64,000 nucleotides of DNA, taken from contig NZ_RSCL01000004.1 in the NCBI RefSeq assembly GCF_003991905.1, positions 186,001 through 250,000 of the forward strand, given 5' to 3'. Of this stretch, positions 27,836 through 36,276 are shown one piece after another. Each line of letters opens with the position of its first letter. Within the stretch, counting starts at the first letter, position 1. The position numbers and the translations under genes were made by a program. The stretch comes from Dulcicalothrix desertica PCC 7102. Its GTDB lineage: Bacteria > Cyanobacteriota > Cyanobacteriia > Cyanobacteriales > Nostocaceae. Under the pieces are notes generated by a model, which was given only the letters and a program-made list of their open reading frames with translations, was not told where the DNA came from and did no database searches.

Positions 27836-29026
27836 ATGATGCTGCAAGTAGAACAAGTATTACAAGACCGTTACCAGTTACAACGCTTACTAGGTAATAA
27901 CGGTATCCGTCAAACTTGGTTGGCCAAAGATTTACAAGCTGCTGATGTTGACTCACGAGTTGTAGTCAAATTATTAGCGTTTGGAGGCGCCATACAGTGG
28001 GATGATTTAAAGTTGTTTGAACGCGAAGCGCAAATACTCAAGCAACTAAAGCATCCTAGAATTCCTCAATATATAGACTATTTCTGTGTTGACGACCGCA
28101 GCTTATGGTTCGGTTTGATTGAACAGTATATACCTGGGGAGTCTCTGAAAGAAAAACTTGCTACTTGTCATCGGTTTAGTGAAAAGCAAGTACGTAAGAT
28201 AGCTGTTGATGTTTTAAATATTTTAATTTATCTACATGAGTTAAATCCCTTGGTGCTGCATCGCGATGTTAAACCCAGTAATTTGATATTGGGTGAAGAT
28301 AATCGTGTATATTTAGTCGATTTCGGCGCCGTTCAAGATAAAGCAGCTTCATCTGGTGTTACTTTTACCGTTGTCGGAACATACGGTTATGCACCAATGG
28401 AACAATTTGGTGGTAAAGCTGTTCCTGCATCAGATTTATATGCATTGGGTGCAACTTTAATTCATTTGTTAACTGGTATGTCACCTGCGGAGTTACCCCA
28501 AAGGTCATTAAGAATTGAGTTTAGTCATTTGGTTAATGTAACTCCTGAATTTAAGGAATGGTTACAAAAGTTAACTGAACCTGCACCAGAAGACCGTTTT
28601 GCAACTGCCGCACTTGCATTAAAAACTTTAAAAGAAGGTGCTTCTTTAAAAGTAGTAAAACCGTCACACATACAACAAGTACCAGATATTAATAACTCTG
28701 GATGTGGAATTAATAGTACGGCGCCTGTTCCTGAAGAAGTTTTAGGATGGAATTGGGGCGCCTTTTTAATGCCTTATTTATGGCCGTTTACAAATAAAGT
28801 CTGGGTAGGTTTATTATATTTTGTGCCCTCAATCGGAATTCTTATGACTGTTGTTCTTGGCGCCAAAGGTAATGAATGGGCATGGAAAAGTAGACGTTGG
28901 CGCAGTATTGACCATTTTAAACGTCATCAACGCGGTTGGGCAATTGCAGGACTTTTTGTGGGAGCGCCTATCAGTTTAATGATTTGGTGGCTTGCTATGA
29001 TGATAATTTCAGGTTTTTTTAATTAG
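27836..29026 (+). CDS. membrane-attached Ser/Thr protein kinase (first of tandem pair)
   Basis: 396 residues. A complete Hanks-type kinase domain (about 10-275): VVVKLLAF with the ATP-binding Lys, FEREAQIL, catalytic HRDVKPSNLIL, VDFGAVQDK as DFG, and the APMEQF activation-loop motif. The C-terminus has two hydrophobic blocks (GLLYFVPSIGILMTVVLG and the last ~25 residues) separated by a Trp/Arg-rich loop, so the kinase is tethered to the membrane from the C-terminal side. ATG at 27836 is followed at once by a second ATG. Target unknown. The next gene is a close paralogue 35 bases away. Confidence 0.9.
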   Translation: MMLQVEQVLQDRYQLQRLLGNNGIRQTWLAKDLQAADVDSRVVVKLLAFGGAIQWDDLKLFEREAQILKQLKHPRIPQYIDYFCVDDRSLWFGLIEQYIPGESLKEKLATCHRFSEKQVRKIAVDVLNILIYLHELNPLVLHRDVKPSNLILGEDNRVYLVDFGAVQDKAASSGVTFTVVGTYGYAPMEQFGGKAVPASDLYALGATLIHLLTGMSPAELPQRSLRIEFSHLVNVTPEFKEWLQKLTEPAPEDRFATAALALKTLKEGASLKVVKPSHIQQVPDINNSGCGINSTAPVPEEVLGWNWGAFLMPYLWPFTNKVWVGLLYFVPSIGILMTVVLGAKGNEWAWKSRRWRSIDHFKRHQRGWAIAGLFVGAPISLMIWWLAMMIISGFFN

Positions 29027-29061
29027 AAATCTATAATTTATATTTTTAGTAATTTAATGAA

Positions 29062-30450
29062 ATGCTCCAACCAGAACAAATAATCCAAAATCGTTATAAA
29101 CTTGAGCGTCAACTTGGTAATAATGCAGCGCGTCAAACTTGGTTGGCAACATATTTAAGTGTTGATGATGGCAAAGATTCACATGTAGTCGTGAAGTTGC
29201 TTGCTTTTGGCGGTACAGTTCAATGGGATGATTTAAAGTTATTTGAACGTGAAGCTCAGATTCTTAAGCATCTTGAACATGCAAAAATTCCCAAGTATAT
29301 AGATTATTTTTCCATTGATGACCGGGTGCTATGGTTTGGACTCGTCGAAGAGTATATTCCTGGTAATTCTTTGAAAGACTTGTTAGTGCAAGGTAAAAGA
29401 TTTACAGAGAAAGAAGTACATAAAATTGCCACCGAAGTCTTAAATATCTTAATATATTTACATAATTTAAATCCGGCTGTTTTACATCGAGATATTAAGC
29501 CGAGTAATTTAATTTTAGGAGAAGATAAAGAGATTTATTTAGTTGATTTTGGCGCCGTTCAAGATAAAGCAGCAAAAGAAGGTGTTACCTTTACTGTTGT
29601 CGGAACATATGGTTATGCACCAATGGAACAGTTTGGAGGTAAAGCTGTACCTGCTTCTGACTTATATGGACTAGGTGCAACTATTATTCATTTGTTAACA
29701 GGTATTCCTCCTGCTGATTTGCCTGTTCGTGATTTAAAAATACAATTTCACGATAAGGTTAATATAAATGATAATTTTTTAGCTTGGATAGAAAAAGTAT
29801 TAGAACCATCAGTAGAAAGACGCTTAAGTAATGCCACTGAAGCATTAAAAGCACTTGAATCTAATAGTTTGAGTAACAAAGCTGCAAGCAATATTTTCCA
29901 ACCCTTTCGCAAACCTAATTATAGTTTAGTCAAAATCAAAAAAACTTTTAATAAATTAAACATAGTTCTTCCTAGAAAAGAAATAGATAACATTAGAGTC
30001 ATTGCTTTAATAGTTAAGTACTTAATCATATCAGGATTTGGGCTAGCCTTTTTTTCTCTGTCAGGAATAGGACTAGTAACAGGAATGTTACCCACACTTG
30101 GAATTACTGTTCCCCTGCTTTTAATTTGGCTAGCAGCTATAGACCAGTGTATAATTTCAGACTTTGCTAATCACAGAATATGTTTTAATGAAGATGATTT
30201 TCGGATAGAACTATGGATATTTACGTTTCGCCGCAGTATAAAAAGTGGCAAAATTAGAGATATTAGAGACGTATTTCAAAGTATTATCCGTTTAGGCAAA
30301 GAAGATAACCTTCAGCTTGAAAGTCATCAAGAAAAGGAAATGATTACTATTCAAACCGTAAATAAACGATTCTCATTCGGTATTGGACTAAGTGCCCAAG
30401 AATGTTTATGGATAGCGCAGGAAATTAAAGACTGGTTACGTGGAAGGTAG
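29062..30450 (+). CDS. membrane-attached Ser/Thr protein kinase (second of tandem pair)
   Basis: 462 residues. The kinase domain (about 8-280) is highly similar to that of the preceding gene (HRDIKPSNLILGEDKEIYLV, VDFGAVQDKA, TYGYAPMEQFGGKAVPASDL). The C-terminal part is different: two transmembrane helices (about 318-355) and then a beta-rich soluble domain (CIISDFANHRICFNEDDF to the end) that resembles a membrane-protein PH-like fold. The pair looks like a tandem duplication with exchange of the sensor end. The stop codon lies in a GTAGAGAC repeat (30447-30475). Confidence 0.9.
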   Translation: MLQPEQIIQNRYKLERQLGNNAARQTWLATYLSVDDGKDSHVVVKLLAFGGTVQWDDLKLFEREAQILKHLEHAKIPKYIDYFSIDDRVLWFGLVEEYIPGNSLKDLLVQGKRFTEKEVHKIATEVLNILIYLHNLNPAVLHRDIKPSNLILGEDKEIYLVDFGAVQDKAAKEGVTFTVVGTYGYAPMEQFGGKAVPASDLYGLGATIIHLLTGIPPADLPVRDLKIQFHDKVNINDNFLAWIEKVLEPSVERRLSNATEALKALESNSLSNKAASNIFQPFRKPNYSLVKIKKTFNKLNIVLPRKEIDNIRVIALIVKYLIISGFGLAFFSLSGIGLVTGMLPTLGITVPLLLIWLAAIDQCIISDFANHRICFNEDDFRIELWIFTFRRSIKSGKIRDIRDVFQSIIRLGKEDNLQLESHQEKEMITIQTVNKRFSFGIGLSAQECLWIAQEIKDWLRGR

Positions 30451-30475
30451 AGACTAAACATGTAACGTCTTTATA
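30447..30475. repeat. GTAGAGAC/GTAACGTCTTTA palindrome variant at a stop codon
   Basis: GTAGAGACTAAACATGTAAC and the following GTCTTTA resemble the element at 5531-5568; the kinase TAG stop is part of the repeat. It fills the 30-base gap between two convergent genes. Confidence 0.6.
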
Positions 30476-30480
30476 TAACA

Positions 30481-30906
30481 TCAAGATAAACAGGCGCCGA
30501 GTTTTGTTTCTAACTCTTCTATGAGTGTATCAACATCTTTACCTAGTTGCTCAAAACTTTGAGGTGGCGCCGTTTCTGGTTCAAAATAAATAAGTTTAAC
30601 TTGGTCTTTACCAATACCTATCATCAAAACTTCCACTTCGGGTTTATGGTGCTTAATAAGTCCTAAAATTTCTTGAAGTCGATTCTCTACTCTGTCGTTT
30701 AAGCTTTCAACTGCTGTCGGTGGACAGTATACAAAGTGCGGTGTAGGCTGTAAATCTATGCCTATGGTTCCTTGACTGTTACCATTTTCTAGCCATAGTC
30801 CCCATGACAAAGCCGCTAGCTCTATTTTATGGTCTTTAACGAATTTGTCTAGCCGATGGCGCCATTCGTTTTCTGGAGATGAAGGTTGAGATGACGTAGT
30901 AAACAT
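30481..30906 (-). CDS. conserved cyanobacterial protein, CcmS-like (possible carboxysome assembly chaperone)
   Basis: 141 residues, soluble. Typical stretches: ENEWRHRLDKFVKDHKIELA, ALSWGLWLENGNSQGTIGID, PTPHFVYCPPTAVESLN, VEVLMIGIGKDQVKLIYFEP. From memory these match the family now named CcmS, a chaperone for the CcmK1 shell protein of beta-carboxysomes, but I cannot check it. No carboxysome gene is nearby. Without that match it would be a conserved protein of unknown function. Confidence 0.6.
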   Translation of the reverse strand: MFTTSSQPSSPENEWRHRLDKFVKDHKIELAALSWGLWLENGNSQGTIGIDLQPTPHFVYCPPTAVESLNDRVENRLQEILGLIKHHKPEVEVLMIGIGKDQVKLIYFEPETAPPQSFEQLGKDVDTLIEELETKLGACLS

Positions 30907-30965
30907 AATTTAGCTCCTGACTGTTTTGGCAAGGTAACTTTTAAAGATTGGCGCCGCCCATTATT

Positions 30966-31417
30966 TTAAACCACTAATGAGACGTTCTTGATAATTGGGA
31001 ATCTATTTTTGTAAGCAAAAGTAATATTGTTTAACTCAACTTCTCCTCTGACCTTTTCGGGAGATATGCGTGTATCTCCTGTATGAATCGTGATAGGAGT
31101 ATCTAATAAATCCATAATACCGACTCTAATACCCAGACAATCACTGTAAAAAACGCTAAAATAAGGAACTGTCCGAATATATCGGTAATTCCCAAACGTG
31201 CGATGACTGAATCTTGCTTTTTGACCACCACATCAACTGCCGTACCAATTAGTACAGGTGGCGCCAAATCGAAAACTTTGTTTAAAACCGAACAAATGGC
31301 TGCTTGCCAGATTTGTTTGCGATAATGAATATCGTAACTTGACAAGCGCGCTTTGTGGATGTACTGAACCAGTGCGAGTATTGGATACCCTAAAATTTTT
31401 TGATAGCGTAACCACAG
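30966..31417 (-). pseudogene. eroded ABC exporter (permease-ATPase fusion), two joined remnants
   Basis: Two pieces of one gene in the same direction but different frames. The first (31417 to 31103, no ATG) reads HYRKQIWQAAICSVLNKVFD and LAPPVLIGTAVDVVVKKQDS, the N-terminal permease helices of an ABC-type exporter, and then stops. About 10 bases before its stop the frame changes to IMDLLDTPITIHTGDTRISP and FAYKNRFPIIKNVSL, which is the linker that precedes the ATPase domain in such exporters, ending with TAA at 30966. The rest of the permease (about 200 residues) and the whole ATPase domain with Walker motifs are missing. This is an internal deletion plus 3' loss. Confidence 0.85.
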
Positions 31418-31507
31418 CTATTTTTTGAAGTGTGAATTATATTTTACTACGTTTGCCTTAATAGAACGCAAACGAGTATAGATAACGGAAATAAAAGGAG
31501 AGGAGAA

Positions 31508-32353
31508 TTGAAAAATACGCAATCTACCAGTTGGCAAAGCGCTGCACTAGGTATAGCACTAGGTATAATTGTACTGTTGAGCTTAAATTCCTTTATCATA
31601 ATAAATCCTGGACAAGCAGGGGTGATTAGTATATTAGGTAAAGCGACAGATGGAGCATTACTGGAGGGAATTCACGTTAAACCACCTTTTATTTCAGTGG
31701 TAGATGTATATGATTTGACGGTGCAAAAATTTGAAGTGCCTGCCGAAAGTTCAACGAAGGATTTGCAAACGCTGTCCGCAAGATTTGCGATTAATTTTCA
31801 AATAGATTCCTCAGAAGTAGTACAAATACGTAGAACACAGGGTACTCTAGAGAACATAGTAGCAAAGATTATTGCACCACAGACTCAGGAATCATTTAAA
31901 ATAGCAGCAGCACGCAGAACAGTAGAAGAAGCTATCACCCGGCGAACTGAACTTAAGGATGACTTTGATTTAGCATTAAGCCAACGATTAGATAAATATG
32001 GAATAATTGTCTTAGACACCAGCGTCGTAGACTTAACATTCTCTCCTGAATTCGCAAGAGCCGTAGAAGAGAAGCAAATTGCCGAACAGCGGGCACAACG
32101 AGCGGTCTATATAGCTAGAGAAGCAGAACAAGAAGCTCAAGCAGAAATTAATCGTGCCAAAGGTAAAGCCGAAGCTCAAAGACTTTTAGCTGAAACATTA
32201 AAAGCTCAAGGAGGACAGTTAGTGTTACAAAAGGAGGCAATTGAAGCATGGAAGACTGGTGGCGCCCAAATGCCAAAAGTTCTTGTTATGGGGAACGATA
32301 AGACTAGCAGTGTGCCATTTCTATTTAACGTAGGTAACATCCAATCACCTTAA
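31508..32353 (+). CDS. prohibitin-family (SPFH/PHB) membrane protein
   Basis: 281 residues from a TTG start at 31508, preceded by AAGGAGAGGAG, and there is no ATG in the first part of the frame. One N-terminal membrane helix (about 12-32) is followed by the PHB domain (NPGQAGVISILGKATDGALL, EGIHVKPPF, FEVPAESSTKDLQTL) and a coiled coil (EKQIAEQRAQRAVYIAREAE, RAKGKAEAQRLLAETL). The family forms ring-like assemblies on membranes that control FtsH-type proteases or membrane domains. A second SPFH protein is encoded at 52421. Confidence 0.9.
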   Translation: MKNTQSTSWQSAALGIALGIIVLLSLNSFIIINPGQAGVISILGKATDGALLEGIHVKPPFISVVDVYDLTVQKFEVPAESSTKDLQTLSARFAINFQIDSSEVVQIRRTQGTLENIVAKIIAPQTQESFKIAAARRTVEEAITRRTELKDDFDLALSQRLDKYGIIVLDTSVVDLTFSPEFARAVEEKQIAEQRAQRAVYIAREAEQEAQAEINRAKGKAEAQRLLAETLKAQGGQLVLQKEAIEAWKTGGAQMPKVLVMGNDKTSSVPFLFNVGNIQSP

Positions 32354-32423
32354 AGTGAAATAAAACACGAAGAGTAACGCGCTATCTCACCAACAAAGCA
32401 CACAACTAGCAACCAGCAGGTAT

Positions 32424-32840
32424 ATGACAAGTCAAAACCAAACCAATCTCACACTTCAAGACGCAAAAAAAATCCTAAACAAATTCAATTGCGTCGATAT
32501 TGCTCCGATAGTTAAGAGTTCTGAAAAAGCTTTAGTTCGTAAAGCAATACTAGCTTTTGCTAGACTTTCAGATTACCAAATCTTAGGTATTTGTGCCGAT
32601 ACAGCCGAAGAAGGTTTGGCAGCGATGAAAGGTTACTCCTTGGCATTCGGCTATGAGCCACCTAGCAATTTGCCTATTATCGAGGGACCTGTTTACATCA
32701 AATTAAACGGCAAAAATGGTTTGTGCTACCTTGATTCATATTCAGGACACCATCGCGGCGTTTTAGTATCGTGCCAGTCCCACACCCAAAGCGGAATTAA
32801 TGAAATGTATGGTCACCTACCCCTAGACCTATTTGATTAA
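32424..32840 (+). CDS. DUF1824 family protein
   Basis: 138 residues. LTLQDAKKILNKFNCVD, LRKAILAFARLSDYQILGIC-like ALVRKAILAF and DYQILGICAD, then KGYSLAFGYEP, GPVYIKLNGKNGLCYLDSY and YSGHHRGVLVSCQS match the cyanobacterial DUF1824 family. Structure and function: a soluble small protein, no known role. It ends before a repeat-filled 91-base gap. Confidence 0.88.
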   Translation: MTSQNQTNLTLQDAKKILNKFNCVDIAPIVKSSEKALVRKAILAFARLSDYQILGICADTAEEGLAAMKGYSLAFGYEPPSNLPIIEGPVYIKLNGKNGLCYLDSYSGHHRGVLVSCQSHTQSGINEMYGHLPLDLFD

Positions 32841-32847
32841 TCTTAAT

Positions 32848-32898
32848 CTTGTGGACTCTCTTGTGGAGCCTCTTGTGGAGCGGGCATCCCTGCCCGCC
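32848..32898. repeat. CTTGTGGA tandem and GGGCATCCCTGCCC palindrome
   Basis: CTTGTGGACT, CTTGTGGAGC and CTTGTGGAGC lead into GCGGGCATCCCTGCCCGC, a near-perfect palindrome. Related composite elements occur at 35078-35147 and 52335-52406. Confidence 0.7.
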
Positions 32899-32931
32899 TA
32901 AATATAAAAATTTGCCCAATATTTATCAGTT

Positions 32932-34860
32932 ATGAGTCTCGTTACATTACAATCAGTCAAAAAAGATTTTGGCATTAAAGAAATCTTAAAAGAAGCTAGT
33001 TTTAGCGTTGATGCGAACGATAAAGTTGGTTTAATTGGTACAAATGGTTCGGGAAAATCAACATTATTAAAAATGATAGCTGGTATCGAGTCAATCGATG
33101 CTGGACAAATCATAACTAACTCCGGCGCCAAAGTTATATATTTACCACAGCAACCCGACGTTGATGAAAGTCGTACTGTTATTGAGCAGGTTTTTGCTGA
33201 CAGTGGTGAGCAAATGACCTTAGTACGCGAGTATGAAGAAATCTCAGAGAAATTAGCGCATTATCCAGAAGATAGTCAGTTGATGTCACGTTTATCGAGC
33301 GTTATGCAGCGAATGGACACAACAGGCGCCTGGGAATTAGAGACAAATGCTAAAATTATTCTCACCAAGTTAGGTATCACTGACTTTAATGTAAAAGTTG
33401 GTACATTATCTGGAGGTTATCGTAAGCGGATAGCATTAGCAACAGCTTTACTTGCCGAACCAGATTTACTATTAATGGACGAGCCAACTAACCATTTAGA
33501 TGCACTTTCGGTAGAATGGTTACAAAGTTATTTAAATCGATACCGTGGCGCCTTATTATTAATTACTCACGATAGATATTTTCTGGATAAAGTCACAAAT
33601 CGAATTATTGAAATAGACAGAGGCGATATTTATACTTATTCTGGTAATTACTCATATTACCTAGAAAAAAAAGCTGCTGCTGAAGACTCTGCCGCAAGTA
33701 CACAACGTAAATTCCAAGGTGTATTACGACGCGAGTTAGAATGGTTAAAGCGTGGACCAAAAGCACGCAGTACGAAACAAAAAGCGCGTATTCAACGTGT
33801 TGAAGCAATGCGCGAAACCGAATTTAAACAAGGAATTGGCAAAGTTGAAATTTCTACCGTTAGTAGACGCATCGGTAAAAAAGTTATTGAGCTAGAGCAT
33901 GTTTCTAAAGCATATAACGAGCGAACACTAATCAAAGACTTTACCTACGAATTTAGTCCTGAAGATCGTATTGGTATAATTGGTGGAAACGGCGCCGGCA
34001 AATCCACTTTAATGAATATTATCACCGGAAAAGTACAACCTGATTCAGGTAAGGTAGATATTGGCGCCACAATTCATATAGGGTATTTCGACCAACATTC
34101 CGATGACTTACTAGCAGCACTCAACGATTCGCAGCGTGTAATTGATTACATCAAAGAAGAAGGAGAGTTCATCAAAATATCTGATGGAACTCAAATTAGT
34201 GCTTCCCAAATGTTAGAACGATTCTTATTCCCAGGTAATCAACAATATGCACCAATAAGTAAACTATCAGGAGGAGAAAAAAGGCGCCTATTTTTGCTGC
34301 GTATACTAATTAGCGCACCAAACGTATTAATACTAGACGAACCGACAAACGATTTAGACGTACAAACACTAGCAATACTAGAAGAATACCTAGAAGACTT
34401 TACAGGCAGTGTAATCGTAGTATCGCACGACCGTTATTTTCTAGACCGCACCGTAGACACAATTTTTGCCTTAGAAGAAGGTGGAAATATTCGTCAATAC
34501 CCAGGTAACTACTCTGTATACCTCGACTATAAAGCACAAGAGGAAGCACAACAAACATCGGAAGTCAAAGAAAAACCTAAAAGCACCTCAGCAGAAACAA
34601 AAGAAATAAAAACATCGGCGCCATCAGAAACATCCAAAAAGCGTAGACTATCAACATGGGAAAAACGAGAATTTGACTCTCTCGAAGGAAAAATAGCAAA
34701 ATTAGAAACCGAAAAAGCCGAAACCGAAAAAGCAATGGGTAATGTACCAGCAGGAAACTACACCCAAGTACAAAAATTATACGACCAAGTAGAAGAAATC
34801 AAACGCGCAATCGACAAAGCCACAGAACGCTGGATGGAGCTAGCAGAAATCGAATCGTAG
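32932..34860 (+). CDS. ABC-F family ATP-binding protein (Uup/EttA-like)
   Basis: 642 residues with two ATPase halves and no membrane segment. First half: Walker A GTNGSGKST, signature LSGGYRKR, Walker B LLLMDEPTNHLDA. Second half: GGNGAGKST, LSGGEKRR, VLILDEPTNDLD. The inter-domain linker (about 240-310, RELEWLKRGPKARSTKQKAR) and the C-terminal coiled coil (FDSLEGKIAKLETEKAETEK) place it in the Uup branch, which acts on ribosomes or DNA structures and not in transport. The Glu in each Walker B is present. Confidence 0.93.
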   Translation: MSLVTLQSVKKDFGIKEILKEASFSVDANDKVGLIGTNGSGKSTLLKMIAGIESIDAGQIITNSGAKVIYLPQQPDVDESRTVIEQVFADSGEQMTLVREYEEISEKLAHYPEDSQLMSRLSSVMQRMDTTGAWELETNAKIILTKLGITDFNVKVGTLSGGYRKRIALATALLAEPDLLLMDEPTNHLDALSVEWLQSYLNRYRGALLLITHDRYFLDKVTNRIIEIDRGDIYTYSGNYSYYLEKKAAAEDSAASTQRKFQGVLRRELEWLKRGPKARSTKQKARIQRVEAMRETEFKQGIGKVEISTVSRRIGKKVIELEHVSKAYNERTLIKDFTYEFSPEDRIGIIGGNGAGKSTLMNIITGKVQPDSGKVDIGATIHIGYFDQHSDDLLAALNDSQRVIDYIKEEGEFIKISDGTQISASQMLERFLFPGNQQYAPISKLSGGEKRRLFLLRILISAPNVLILDEPTNDLDVQTLAILEEYLEDFTGSVIVVSHDRYFLDRTVDTIFALEEGGNIRQYPGNYSVYLDYKAQEEAQQTSEVKEKPKSTSAETKEIKTSAPSETSKKRRLSTWEKREFDSLEGKIAKLETEKAETEKAMGNVPAGNYTQVQKLYDQVEEIKRAIDKATERWMELAEIES

Positions 34861-34948
34861 GTTGGGTGGGGGAACGGAACCCAACACCCAACACAACATT
34901 CGCGCAGAAAATCTCATGTGGCGCCTCCAAACTAAAATTAGAATAATC

Positions 34949-35039
34949 TTTTACTGGGGGATATAATAAACAAACCCCAGTAAAAAACAAAATAAAAATC
35001 ATAACCACCAGTAAAAACAGCCCCAGTAATTCAAATAAA
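34949..35039. repeat. 91-bp direct repeat, left copy
   Basis: Starts TTTTACTGGGGGATATAATA and ends CAGTAATTCAAATAAA. It contains TTTACTGGGG and CCCCAGTAAA as a hairpin and then ACCACCAGTAAAA. An almost identical copy begins at 35230; the spacing is about 190 bases. Confidence 0.85.
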
Positions 35040-35077
35040 TACTGTATACAGATGTATAAAAATTAATTCTCCATATT

Positions 35078-35147
35078 GTGGAATGGGCATCTTGCCCGTT
35101 CCATTACAAGGGCGGGCAATGATGCCCACCCCACAAGAAAATTTTGA
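35078..35147. repeat. TGTGGAATGGGCATCTTGCCC-type palindrome pair
   Basis: TGTGGAATGGGCATCTTGCC with TTCCA closes one hairpin; GGGCGGGCAATGATGCCCACC plus CCACAAG closes the outer one. It lies between the two 91-bp copies and belongs to the family seen at 32848 and 52335. Confidence 0.6.
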
Positions 35148-35229
35148 ATATTTTATTACTTGGAAGTCCCTAATCACTAACTTGACTAATAAAGATGTAG
35201 TGGCGCCTGAACCTGAAGTTAAAATCATG

Positions 35230-35319
35230 TTTTACTGGGGGATATAATAAACAAACCCCAGTAAAAAATAACATAAAAATCATAACCACCAGTAAAACAG
35301 CCCCAGTAATTCAAATAAA
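35230..35319. repeat. 91-bp direct repeat, right copy
   Basis: Same sequence as 34949-35039 except a few changes (AAAAAATAACATAAA for AAAAAACAAAATAAA, one A fewer in AGTAAAACAG). It lies 125 bases before the Uma2 start. The two copies flank a palindrome. Confidence 0.85.
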
Positions 35320-35444
35320 CAAGCTTATCAAATCTCTGTAGTAAAAAAAAACTATATCATTGCACAGGCTAGAAGCCTATGCTACAACTTACCAATTTTG
35401 CAACAGTCTGCGAAAATAAAAGTACAGTCTTCTTCCAAGTGACT

Positions 35445-36023
35445 ATGACACAGCTTCAAACAAAGCGCTTTACCATAGAAGAGTATCATCGTTTAACACA
35501 GCTTGGTTTTCTGACAGAAGGAGACAGGGTAGAGTTGATACGAGGAGAACTTATACAAATGGCAGCGAAAGGAACTCCTCATTCAGTTTGTAATACAAAA
35601 TTAATCAGAGAGTTAGAAAAACTACTCTGTGAAACAGCAGTTGTACGCTGTCAAGAACCAGTAACGCTTTATCCTAATAGCGAACCAGAACCAGATGCAG
35701 TAATTGTCAGAGGACAACCCGATGACTATTTAGTAAACCATCCTCAACCAGAGGATATTTTTCTTTTAATCGAGGTTTCCGACTCAACTTTGAAATACGA
35801 CCAAACCGAAAAGTTATCTTTATACGCAGAAAACCAAATACAGAATTATTGGATTTTGAATTTGGTAACATACGAACTTGAACGCTACAGTCAACCATAT
35901 CGAGATACTCAGGGTAAGTATAATTACCGGAATAAACAAATTTCGTTAACGACTGAAACAGTCTTGCTCCCAGGTTTTGCTAATTTGTCATTAAATTTAA
36001 ATAGTGTGTTTCCAAGTATTTAA
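35445..36023 (+). CDS. Uma2-family (DUF820) endonuclease-like protein
   Basis: 192 residues from ATG 35445 (MTQLQTKRFTIEEYHRLTQL); an upstream in-frame ATG at 35379 would add 22 residues that do not fit the family. Core: ELIRGELIQMAAKGTPHS, EPEPDAVIV, IFLLIEVSDSTLKYDQTEKL, LYAENQIQNYWILNL. The EPD and E-V-S-x(2)-T-L motifs are the PD-(D/E)XK-type signature. Uma2 proteins are very numerous in cyanobacteria and behave like selfish or defence-related nucleases; target unknown. Confidence 0.88.
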   Translation: MTQLQTKRFTIEEYHRLTQLGFLTEGDRVELIRGELIQMAAKGTPHSVCNTKLIRELEKLLCETAVVRCQEPVTLYPNSEPEPDAVIVRGQPDDYLVNHPQPEDIFLLIEVSDSTLKYDQTEKLSLYAENQIQNYWILNLVTYELERYSQPYRDTQGKYNYRNKQISLTTETVLLPGFANLSLNLNSVFPSI

Positions 36024-36276
36024 CAATTTCTCTTAATTCCTACTAGTGGTTCATCCATTTGGGTGAATACATTTGCCCTGGTTAGAATTTAATCTAAGTA
36101 ATAGGGGTGAGGACTAAGGACAACAGGGATGAGTAAATGTGAAAAGAGATTAATGATTTGTGTTATGAGCAGATAAATAAGGGATATTCATAATAGGGTT
36201 CTTTTATAATAAACTTGTACTCAGGCGCCTTTCGATTCGTTTCCCTAGTTCTTAGTCCTAACCTCTTTATATAGTA

